NCBI GenBank assembly: GCA_050945235.1
Contig: JBMNSO010000018.1
Coordinates: forward strand, 1-21,703
Direction of reading: 5' to 3'
DNA from: DUOD01 sp050945235
GTDB taxonomy: Bacteria; Bacillota; Clostridia; DUOD01
DNA: 21,703 nucleotides
The stretch's first letter is position 1; the number at the start of each line of letters is the position of its first letter. Made by a program: the position numbers and the translations under genes. Positions 14,796-21,099 of this stretch are shown here, piece after piece. The notes beneath the pieces are model-generated. The model made no database searches. It was not told the origin of the DNA and was given only the letters and a program-made list of their open reading frames with translations.

Positions 14796-15650
14796 GTGAG
14801 TTCGAAAAAGTTTAAGACCAAGCTGAAGGAAACCTTTAGCAGAAATAGGGTTATGAAATTCTTGGACAAACAGGGCTTTTATATAGTTTTATTCATTTGT
14901 ATTTGTATAATAGGTGTCACCACCTTCTGGGCATCCAGGGGCAACTTGGGCGATCTGCCTAAACAGCTGGGCCTGGGCCAGCAATCGGAAGATAAGGAAT
15001 TACCCGATGAGTTTCCCGATGAGCAGCCGGAGGATATAGAGATTGAGGTTCAGGACGTAATAACCAGTGATGATGAGGCCGGCGAGGAGCAGGGTGAGCA
15101 GCAGAAAGATAAACAGGAAAAAAAGCCGGAGGAAAAGAAAGATACCCAGCCGCCTGCCAAAGTTGCCATGGCAGCCGAAGGGGGGGTTAATCAGCAGGAG
15201 GAGGTACAAACCCAACAAAAGCTGAACCTTGAACCGGCTTCCTTAGTAATGCCGGTGACCGGTCAGGTTATTAAGGAATTTGCCATGGACAAGCTGGTTT
15301 ACTGTAATACTCTGGAACAGTGGACAACCCATGCCGGTATCGACATTAAGGCACAGCAGGGTGCTCAGGTCAAGGCGGCAGCCGATGGAAGGGTACTGGA
15401 AGTCGGGGAAGACGGTAAGCTGGGCATATATATAATGATCGACCACGGTGGGGGAATGAAGACGAAATATGCCAACCTGTCCACCAAAAATATGGTAAGC
15501 AAAGACGAAAAGGTTACAAAGGGTCAGATAATAAGCGGGGTAGGCAAAACAGCAAATTTTGAAATTGCTGACGCTCCTCACTTGCATTTTGAACTGATCC
15601 ACAATGATACACCTATAGACCCCACGCCCTATCTTGCCGGTTTAAAGTAA
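14796..15650 (+). CDS. spoIIQ: SpoIIQ-like M23 (LytM-fold) membrane peptidase homologue
   Basis: A 284-residue protein: short basic N terminus, one membrane helix at residues 28-46, a long acidic/Lys/Gln-rich linker at about 62-145, then an M23 domain at about 150-280. Metal-site residues are present as H179 and D183 (THAGID) and H262 and H264 (HLHFEL). The usual YAHLS motif reads YANLS, so the conserved histidine is N227. SpoIIQ sits in the forespore membrane and binds SpoIIIAH across the intermembrane space to form the channel or zipper needed for engulfment. Position after spoIID matches B. subtilis spoIID-spoIIQ. Clostridial SpoIIQ proteins generally keep more of the metal site than B. 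subtilis. A general M23 endopeptidase is the alternative. Confidence 0.88.
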   Translation: MSSKKFKTKLKETFSRNRVMKFLDKQGFYIVLFICICIIGVTTFWASRGNLGDLPKQLGLGQQSEDKELPDEFPDEQPEDIEIEVQDVITSDDEAGEEQGEQQKDKQEKKPEEKKDTQPPAKVAMAAEGGVNQQEEVQTQQKLNLEPASLVMPVTGQVIKEFAMDKLVYCNTLEQWTTHAGIDIKAQQGAQVKAAADGRVLEVGEDGKLGIYIMIDHGGGMKTKYANLSTKNMVSKDEKVTKGQIISGVGKTANFEIADAPHLHFELIHNDTPIDPTPYLAGLK

Positions 15651-15661
15651 GCCCAAAGGGA

Positions 15662-15690
15662 GGCGGTAGAACTTTCTATCGCCGTTTTTA
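15662..15690 (+). terminator. Rho-independent terminator after the spoIIQ-like gene
   Basis: GGCGGTAGA pairs with TCTATCGCC (one G-T wobble) around the loop ACTT, followed by GTTTTTA. It lies 12 nt after the stop codon. Confidence 0.85.
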
Positions 15691-15751
15691 TTTCCCATTC
15701 CGGGGAGAAACAAATCATTTTCCAATCAATAAAGTATTGAGTATCCCATAA

Positions 15752-15796
15752 GTCCTTTAAAGCATATCAAACTATGTTCTTTAAAGGCTTTTTTTA
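15752..15796 (+). terminator. Second hairpin with T-run upstream of spoIIID
   Basis: CCTTTAAAG (15754-15762) pairs exactly with CTTTAAAGG (15779-15787) across a 16-nt loop that can itself partly pair (GCATA with TATG). A T-run at 15789-15795 follows. It may be a back-up terminator or a leader hairpin. The rest of the 230-nt gap before spoIIID holds no gene I can support. Confidence 0.6.
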
Positions 15797-15880
15797 TGAT
15801 ATTTTATAGTGACCTCTTCTATATCTTATGAATACTGCATATTAATGTAAAAAAGACTTAAAAAGAGGAGGTTACTCACA

Positions 15881-16135
15881 TTGAAAGACTATATTGAAGA
15901 AAGAGCCGTAGATATCGGGAAGTATATTATAGAAACCAAGGCTACAGTAAGGGAAGCAGCCAAGGTTTTTAAAGTAAGCAAGAGTACGGTTCATAAAGAT
16001 GTAGCTGAGCGACTTCCAAAGATAAATCCGATTATTTTTAATGAAGTAAAAAAAATACTGGATAAAAACAAGGCTGAACGTCATATTAGGGGCGGTAAGG
16101 CAACGAAAATGAAATATAAGATGAGAAATTTGTAA
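15881..16135 (+). CDS. spoIIID: Sporulation transcriptional regulator SpoIIID
   Basis: An 84-residue DNA-binding protein that acts in the mother cell under sigma-E, repressing and activating many sporulation genes and helping the switch to sigma-K. The start MKDYIEERAVDIGKYIIETKATVREAA is the conserved N terminus. A helix-turn-helix covers about residues 22-42, with VSKSTVHKDVAERLP as recognition part. The basic C-terminal tail (ERHIRGGKATKMKYK) adds DNA contacts, as in the family. It starts with TTG at 15881, preceded by GAGGAGG. The order spoIIID-mbl is as in B. subtilis. Confidence 0.97.
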   Translation: MKDYIEERAVDIGKYIIETKATVREAAKVFKVSKSTVHKDVAERLPKINPIIFNEVKKILDKNKAERHIRGGKATKMKYKMRNL

Positions 16136-16263
16136 TTTGGTGTAAAAAATATGTAATGACCCATATAAAAAAAAGGATTTTTTAAAAACATAGAGAATAT
16201 TACCATAATGGATAAAGTTTACATGGCATAGAATTAATTTCAAAAGAAAAGGGGTAAAGGGAT

Positions 16264-17304
16264 TTGTTTGGAACTCGGGATATAGCAATTGATCTAGGTA
16301 CCTCCAGTGTATTGGTGTACGTCAAAGGGAAGGGCATAGTACTCAAGGAACCTTCGGTAGTGGCCATAGAGAGAAGCACCGGTAAGATGCTGGCAGTGGG
16401 AGAGGATGCCAGAAAGATGCTGGGCAGGACACCTAGTAGTATAACGGCAATCAGGCCTCTTCGGGAAGGAGTCATTTCCGATTATGATATAACGGCAAGG
16501 ATGCTGCATTACTTCATAAAAAAGGTATGCGGAGCCAGGAGTATTTTTAAGCCCAGGATAATCGTTTGTGTGCCAAGCGGTGTTACAGAGGTGGAAAAGA
16601 GAGCGGTACTGGATGCCACGTATCAAGCGGGTGCAAAGGTCACCTATTTAATCGAGGAACCTATAGCCGCAGCTATAGGTGCGGATTTGGACATATCATT
16701 GCCCTATGGTTGTATGGTGGTGGACATAGGAGGCGGTACTACCGATATAGCCATTATTTCGCTGGGCGGTGCGGTTATAAGCGATTCCATAAAGGTGGCG
16801 GGGGATAAGTTCGACGAGGCGATCATTAGATACATGCGAAAGAAATATAACATGTTAATTGGGGAAACAACGGCTGAGGAATTGAAGATAAGTGTTGGAA
16901 CGGCCTTCCACAGCGAACATAAGACATCAATGACCATATGCGGTAGGAATTTAATATCCGGGCTTCCAAAGACGGTGGAAATAACCTCCGATGAAATGGT
17001 GGAGGCACTGGAAGATCCTATAGAGGCTATTATTGAAGCGTTGCATTCGGTACTGGAAAAGACCCCCCCTGAGTTGGCCGCCGATATAAGCGAACGAGGT
17101 ATGATGATGACAGGCGGTGGTTCCCTGCTTAAGGGATTGGATAGACTATTCAGGGAAAGATTGGGCATACCCGTTATGGTGGCCGAGGATGCGGTATCCT
17201 GCGTGGTGCTAGGCACGGGCAAGGCATTGGAGAACATGGATGTATACACCGATAACGGGCCGATATTTAGCAGTACAAGGAATATGTATTATGAGAACTA
17301 CTGA
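16264..17304 (+). CDS. mbl: Rod-shape protein Mbl (MreB-like bacterial actin)
   Basis: A 346-residue actin-fold ATPase that forms membrane-bound filaments and guides the elongation machinery for cylindrical wall growth. Nucleotide-binding elements are clear: DLGTSS at residues 10-15 (phosphate 1), DIGGGTTD from residue 154 (phosphate 2) and TGGGSLLKG from residue 283 (adenosine). ERTPPELSADI-type sequence appears as EKTPPELAADISERG. The position between spoIIID and flhO makes it Mbl rather than MreB of the mreBCD operon. The C terminus is extended by about 15 residues ending NMYYENY. It starts with TTG at 16264, after AAGGGG. The 128-nt gap after spoIIID has no clear terminator, so read-through is possible. 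Confidence 0.94.
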   Translation: MFGTRDIAIDLGTSSVLVYVKGKGIVLKEPSVVAIERSTGKMLAVGEDARKMLGRTPSSITAIRPLREGVISDYDITARMLHYFIKKVCGARSIFKPRIIVCVPSGVTEVEKRAVLDATYQAGAKVTYLIEEPIAAAIGADLDISLPYGCMVVDIGGGTTDIAIISLGGAVISDSIKVAGDKFDEAIIRYMRKKYNMLIGETTAEELKISVGTAFHSEHKTSMTICGRNLISGLPKTVEITSDEMVEALEDPIEAIIEALHSVLEKTPPELAADISERGMMMTGGGSLLKGLDRLFRERLGIPVMVAEDAVSCVVLGTGKALENMDVYTDNGPIFSSTRNMYYENY

Positions 17305-17348
17305 AAAAACTTTAGTTCCAATTTTAGATTGGAGCTAAAGTTTTTTTT
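17304..17348 (+). terminator. Rho-independent terminator of mbl
   Basis: ACTTTAGTTCCAAT pairs with ATTGGAGCTAAAGT (one G-T wobble) around TTTAG, with flanking A and T tracts that extend the stem and an eight-T run. It begins at the mbl stop codon. Its descending arm contains the -35 of the flhO promoter. Confidence 0.93.
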
Positions 17349-17363
17349 AATTATTGCCGATAT
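17336..17363 (+). promoter_or_regulatory. Sigma-D / sigma-28 flagellar promoter of flhO
   Basis: TAAAGTTT at 17336-17343 and GCCGATAT at 17356-17363. The sigma-28 consensus is TAAA-N14-16-GCCGATAA; here TAAA matches fully, the -10 matches at 7 of 8 positions, and the spacer counted from TAAA is 16 nt. It lies 40 nt before the flhO start, exactly where a flagellar promoter is expected. Confidence 0.82.
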
Positions 17364-17402
17364 ACCTTAAAAGGAAATACTATCTACGAAGGAGAGTTTC
17401 GA

Positions 17403-18161
17403 TTGATAAGGGGTTTATATATAGCAGCCAGTGGCATGGAAACCCAGAGTAAGAGGATGGATGTTATATCCAATAACCTGGCCAATAGCAGTACCACAGG
17501 ATTCAAAAAAGATTTACTGATTTCCACAACTTCACCGGAAGTTACTATAATCAGCAGAGGTGGCAAAGGGTATAAAGGCTCGGCGCGGATTAACGCAGTA
17601 GGCACTCTGAACTATATAACCCATGTGGACAATATACACACAGCCTTTACCCAAGGGCAGCTTAATGCCACAGAAAAAACCACCGATCTGGCAATCAGGG
17701 GGCAAGGTTTTTTTGTGGTAGATACCCCGGAAGGATTGCGTTATACACGGGATGGTACCTTCGTAATAAATGGAAACGGTTTTTTAGTTGATACCAAAGG
17801 TAATTACCTCATGGGCGAGAATGGACCCATACAACTTACTTCGGAAAGTTTTACCGTAACCTCCGGCGGGTTTATATATGAAAACGGTGAATTAATCGAC
17901 AGGCTAAACCTGATAGATTTTCAGAACCCAGGGAGTTTACGAAAAATCGGGGATAATTTATATGATACAACCAACCAAACCACGGCCATTGAGTTCCAAG
18001 GAGAGGTTATGCAGGGGTATTTGGAAGGGTCCAATGTGTCCGCCCTTGGAGAAATGGTGGATATGATTACCGCCACCAGGATATACGAATCCAACCAGCG
18101 GGTGGTAAATATGTTGGACAGCACTTTGGACAAGGCTGTTAATGAGATAGCCAGGTTCTAA
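17403..18161 (+). CDS. flhO: Flagellar basal-body rod protein FlhO (FlgF/FlgG family)
   Basis: A 252-residue rod/hook-axial protein. The N-terminal flagellin-like motif (IRGLYIAASGMETQS, then SNNLANSSTTGFKKD) and the C-terminal motif (GSNVSALGEMVDMITATRIYESNQ) mark the FlgF/FlgG family. The middle GQGFFVVDTPEGLRYTRDGTF is typical. These proteins are exported by the flagellar type III apparatus and polymerise into the rod beneath the hook. Start is TTG 17403 with AAGGAGAG at 17389-17396. It is the first gene of a likely flhO-flhP-flgJ-like operon driven by the sigma-D promoter, with 17 nt to the next gene. FlgF would be an acceptable alternative name. Confidence 0.94.
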   Translation: MIRGLYIAASGMETQSKRMDVISNNLANSSTTGFKKDLLISTTSPEVTIISRGGKGYKGSARINAVGTLNYITHVDNIHTAFTQGQLNATEKTTDLAIRGQGFFVVDTPEGLRYTRDGTFVINGNGFLVDTKGNYLMGENGPIQLTSESFTVTSGGFIYENGELIDRLNLIDFQNPGSLRKIGDNLYDTTNQTTAIEFQGEVMQGYLEGSNVSALGEMVDMITATRIYESNQRVVNMLDSTLDKAVNEIARF

Positions 18162-18178
18162 GGAAAGGGTGAAAACTT

Positions 18179-18952
18179 TTGATTAGATCTTTATATACGG
18201 CAAGTTCGGGAATGAGGGCCCAGCAAAATAATATGGATATTATATCCAATAACATAGCCAACCTCAATACCAACGGCTATAAGAAAGCCAGGGCCGGGTT
18301 TAAGGATATGCTGTACCACCAGGTCAATAGACCCGAGACTGATGTGCCCGTTAATTTGCAGGTGGGCAGCGGTGTTATGATGGACTCAACTTCCAGGTTA
18401 TTCACCACGGGAAATCTGGAGCATACCGGGCAGCCACTGGACCTGGCCATCGAAGGTGACGGGTTTTTTATGATAGCCAATGAAGCCGGGGAGATACGGT
18501 ATACCCGGGACGGCAGCTTTAAGGTGTCTGTGGACCAGCAGCAGAACAGGTGGCTGGTTACCTCCGACGGGTATTATGTATTAGACATCCAGCAACAGCC
18601 CATTGCCATTAATGGTGATATACAGGATATAAGGGTGGATAACGAAGGAAATATTATGTATGATGATGGAGTAAACAGTATTTTTATAAGCACATTGGGT
18701 TTGGTGAGGTTTCCGAATGCCAATGGCTTGGAGGCTGTAGGCAGGAACAGTTATATACAAACAGAGGCCTCGGGTGAACCAACGGTAGATGGGACAGGCG
18801 GTATTAGGCAGCATTATATAGAACGGTCCAATGTCCAGGTGTTCGAAGAAATGACCAAGCTCATTGAAGCCCAAAGGGTGTATCAGTTAAATTCCAGGAC
18901 ACTGCAGGCAGCCGATGAGATGGTGGCCCTTGCCAATAACCTCAGACGGTAG
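18179..18952 (+). CDS. flhP: Flagellar basal-body rod protein FlhP (FlgG family)
   Basis: A 257-residue paralogue of the preceding protein. It has the same end motifs: IRSLYTASSGMRAQQ and SNNIANLNTNGYKKA at the N terminus, and ERSNVQVFEEMTKLIEAQRVYQLNSR near the C terminus, followed by the helix ADEMVALANNLRR. The central segment GDGFFMIANEAGEIRYTRDGSF is shared. Together with FlhO it likely builds the distal rod. Start is TTG 18179 with AAGGAAAGGGTG at 18160-18171. It is followed within 11 nt by the rod-binding gene. FlgG is the usual name outside Bacillus. Confidence 0.94.
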   Translation: MIRSLYTASSGMRAQQNNMDIISNNIANLNTNGYKKARAGFKDMLYHQVNRPETDVPVNLQVGSGVMMDSTSRLFTTGNLEHTGQPLDLAIEGDGFFMIANEAGEIRYTRDGSFKVSVDQQQNRWLVTSDGYYVLDIQQQPIAINGDIQDIRVDNEGNIMYDDGVNSIFISTLGLVRFPNANGLEAVGRNSYIQTEASGEPTVDGTGGIRQHYIERSNVQVFEEMTKLIEAQRVYQLNSRTLQAADEMVALANNLRR

Positions 18953-18963
18953 GTGGTATGACA

Positions 18964-19308
18964 ATGCGGATCGGAAATGACTTGAGAATAGGTTTGACTG
19001 GCGTGGGTAGATCCTATAAGAATAATGCCATTGATGAAAAGACCTTTGAGTCCCTGCTTACACAGCAGTCAGGCCCAAAACAGGACCAGGAACTTATGGA
19101 TACCTGCCGGTTGGTGGAAAAGTTTTTTTTGGACACCCTTATGAACAATTGGGGCTTGTTTTCGGTAAGCGGTCGATATGGACAAAACAGTATAATGGGG
19201 CAAACCTATGAAGATATATTCAGAGAAGAAATATCAAACCAGATTGTCAAGGGCAGAGGTATAGGATTGGCCCAGCAGTTGTATCAACAATTGAGTATCA
19301 AAAAATGA
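18964..19308 (+). CDS. flgJ: FlgJ-like rod-binding protein (N-terminal domain only)
   Basis: A protein of about 114 residues with the rod-binding domain found at the N terminus of FlgJ: ELMDTCRLVEKFFLDTLMNN in the middle and GQTYEDIFREEISNQIVKGRGIGLAQQLYQQL at the end. In enteric bacteria FlgJ caps the growing rod and carries a C-terminal muramidase; that enzyme domain is absent, as in many Firmicutes and alphaproteobacteria. Its place directly after flhO and flhP supports a rod-assembly role. AGGTGG at 18951-18956 is 7 nt before ATG 18964 but only 1 nt from the in-frame ATG at 18958, so 18964 is preferred. A terminator overlaps its stop codon. Confidence 0.88.
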   Translation: MRIGNDLRIGLTGVGRSYKNNAIDEKTFESLLTQQSGPKQDQELMDTCRLVEKFFLDTLMNNWGLFSVSGRYGQNSIMGQTYEDIFREEISNQIVKGRGIGLAQQLYQQLSIKK

Positions 19309-19336
19309 GTGGATGAATCCATCCACTCATTTTTTT
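19305..19336 (+). terminator. Rho-independent terminator of the flhO-flhP-flgJ-like unit
   Basis: ATGAGTGGATG (19305-19315) pairs exactly with CATCCACTCAT (19320-19330) around AATC, followed by six T. The stem includes the TGA stop of the rod-binding gene. Flanking A and T tracts make it look bidirectional. Confidence 0.95.
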
Positions 19337-19398
19337 AGTCGAATAAAGTATAGAAACCGGTGGGTTGTATGATGAAAAATTGGTAATCATAAAAAATA

Positions 19399-19426
19399 TT
19401 GACTAATTGTATAAAAAGGATATAGT
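19399..19426 (+). promoter_or_regulatory. Sigma-A promoter of fabZ
   Basis: TTGACT at 19399-19404, a 16-nt spacer, and TATAGT at 19421-19426, each 5 of 6 to consensus. It lies 33 nt before the fabZ start and just after a strong terminator. Confidence 0.72.
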
Positions 19427-19458
19427 ATTAATCAGACTATAAATACAGGAGGTAGTAT

Positions 19459-19884
19459 ATGAATATAAATGAAATAAAGAAGATTATCCCCCACCGATAT
19501 CCATTTTTATTGATAGATGCCGTAGATGAACTGGAACCCGGCAAAAGGGCAGTGGGCATAAAAAATGTTACCGTTAATGAGCCGTTCTTCCAGGGACATT
19601 TCCCCGATCGGCCCATCATGCCCGGGGTATTAATTGTGGAGGCCCTTGCCCAGGTAGGTGCGGTGGCCGTACTTTCCCTGCCGGAGAACGATGGCAAGCT
19701 GGCGTTGTTTACCGGTATCGATAATTTCCGATTTAGGAGGCAGGTAGTACCGGGGGATACCCTGCGGCTGGAGATAGAAATGATAAAGATAAAAGGCCCA
19801 GTGGGCAGGGCTAGGGCGGCAGCCACGGTGGATGGTTGTATAGCCGCAGAAGGCACCATAATATTTGCCCTGGTTGACCAGTAG
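19459..19884 (+). CDS. fabZ: 3-hydroxyacyl-[acyl-carrier-protein] dehydratase FabZ
   Basis: A 141-residue hot-dog-fold enzyme of type II fatty-acid synthesis. It removes water from 3-hydroxyacyl-ACP to give trans-2-enoyl-ACP in the cytoplasm. The catalytic pair is H47 in FFQGHFPDRPIMPGV and E61 in LIVEALAQVGA, both at the usual positions. IIPHRYPFLLIDAV at the N terminus is the family signature. ATG 19459 follows AGGAGG. B. subtilis also places fabZ (ywpB) downstream of mbl-flhO-flhP. No other fab genes are close. The following lipoprotein gene starts 52 nt after the stop with no clear terminator, so the two may share a transcript. Confidence 0.97.
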   Translation: MNINEIKKIIPHRYPFLLIDAVDELEPGKRAVGIKNVTVNEPFFQGHFPDRPIMPGVLIVEALAQVGAVAVLSLPENDGKLALFTGIDNFRFRRQVVPGDTLRLEIEMIKIKGPVGRARAAATVDGCIAAEGTIIFALVDQ

Positions 19885-19936
19885 AGATAACCCGGGGGTT
19901 GTCATATCATAATAAACATCCGAAGGAGTTACCGGC

Positions 19937-20992
19937 ATGATAAAGATTATAAAGACCATGGTCGTATCCTTAGTTTTAGCATCACTGTTATCCGGTTGTG
20001 CCTTAGGCCGGCCGTTTCAAATAAAGGTCAACCCTCGAGGGGATGATTTATCCGGTGACGTAATAAGGGACCATCTTTCATACGATGATGATGACCTTGA
20101 AATGGATCATGCGTATCAGCCCGAGGTGGAAGATGGGGGTATTATGGATCCAGTTTCCAGAAAGTCACTGGAGACTAAGCTCCTTGAACAGGATAATGAG
20201 TTTTATGAGGATCAGCAGCAAGAAATGGCGGCGTTGATTAATAAGGAGAGGGAGATTAACGGCCTTAAGCCTTTAAAGGTGGATGGAGGTCTGTCCCAAC
20301 TGGCAAGGCTTAGTGCCGATGATATAAGAGATGATTTACTAAACGGCGGGGACGGATCCACCGAAAGTTCCATTGAGGAAATCATGGCCTCTTTTCGGGT
20401 GGAGTACATCACCTGCGGTGTCAATATGGCATCGGGGACCACAGCCCAATTTGTCCATGGCAGCTTCATGGAATGTGAGGAAAACAGGGATATTATATTA
20501 AACCCCGATTTTACCCATGTAGGTATAGGTGTAATCAAGGACGATACGAGGTTTAATAAATTATATACCCAGCTTTTTGTCCAGGTCGTGTCCTGGGAGC
20601 CGGTTGTTGATGAAGAGCAGGAAACATACATGCTGGAGCTGTTAAACAATGAAAGGGCCCAAAATGGATTAAAGCCCCTTACTTTAAATGAAAAGCTGGT
20701 AGAAGCAGCCAGACTTAAAAGTATAGATTTGGTGAAAAAGGACTACTTTGATCACTATTCCCCTACCTATGGCACGCCCTTTGAACTCCTGGAGAAGCTG
20801 GGCATTGACTTTGACAAGGCCGGTGAAAACCTTGCGGGTAATATGGATACCCTGGAAGCCCATAGGGGCTTAATGGCATCTGAAGGCCACAGGGCTAATA
20901 TCCTGGACAGTGAATACAACCAAGTGGGTATAGGCGTTGTAAAGGGAGGGCGGTATGGCAGGATATATACCCAGTTGTTTATAGATGATTAA
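19937..20992 (+). CDS. Lipoprotein with two tandem CAP (SCP/PR1-like) domains
   Basis: A 351-residue exported lipoprotein. The signal peptide ends in a lipobox, ASLLSGC, with C21 as the lipid-modified residue. An acidic linker (about 35-90) follows. CAP domain 2 (about 226-351) has the full family set: H273 in FDHYSP, E297 in AGENLAG, H318 in EGHRANIL, and the closing YTQLFI strand. CAP domain 1 (about 92-217) keeps the start (INKEREINGLKPLKVD) and the end (VGIGVI, YTQLFVQ) but lacks the equivalent His/Glu/His and reads CGVNMASG and ENRDIIL instead. C160 and C180 may form a disulfide. CAP domains of this YkwD type are common in spore-formers; their function is poorly known. AAGGAG precedes ATG 19937. 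Confidence 0.87.
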   Translation: MIKIIKTMVVSLVLASLLSGCALGRPFQIKVNPRGDDLSGDVIRDHLSYDDDDLEMDHAYQPEVEDGGIMDPVSRKSLETKLLEQDNEFYEDQQQEMAALINKEREINGLKPLKVDGGLSQLARLSADDIRDDLLNGGDGSTESSIEEIMASFRVEYITCGVNMASGTTAQFVHGSFMECEENRDIILNPDFTHVGIGVIKDDTRFNKLYTQLFVQVVSWEPVVDEEQETYMLELLNNERAQNGLKPLTLNEKLVEAARLKSIDLVKKDYFDHYSPTYGTPFELLEKLGIDFDKAGENLAGNMDTLEAHRGLMASEGHRANILDSEYNQVGIGVVKGGRYGRIYTQLFIDD

Positions 20993-21023
20993 CCCGGGTA
21001 TCCTGACTATTAACGGCCGGGAG

Positions 21024-21053
21024 GTATAGAACCAACCATTATTATACATAATA
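21024..21053 (+). promoter_or_regulatory. Possible sigma-G (forespore) promoter of the 3'-edge gene
   Basis: GTATA at 21024-21028, an 18-nt spacer, and CATAATA at 21047-21053. The B. subtilis sigma-G consensus is GHATR-N18-CATHHTA, which this fits at all defined positions. It sits about 47 nt before the next start. The -10 is within an inverted repeat (ATTATTAT at 21038-21045, ATAATAAT at 21048-21055). Short AT-rich motifs occur by chance, so this is tentative. Confidence 0.4.
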
Positions 21054-21099
21054 ATCTCTATATATGCTTATAAAAGGGAGAAAGAGCAGGAGGTTATTA

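Noticed and set aside
15817..15846. Possible sigma-E promoter before spoIIID (CATATTAAT at 15838)
   Set aside because: No acceptable -35 at 13-15 nt spacing; the sequence TTCTATA does not fit KMATATT. Biological expectation alone is not enough.
16218..16246. TTTACA upstream of mbl as a -35 element
   Set aside because: No -10-like hexamer at 16-18 nt; the region before mbl gives no defensible promoter.
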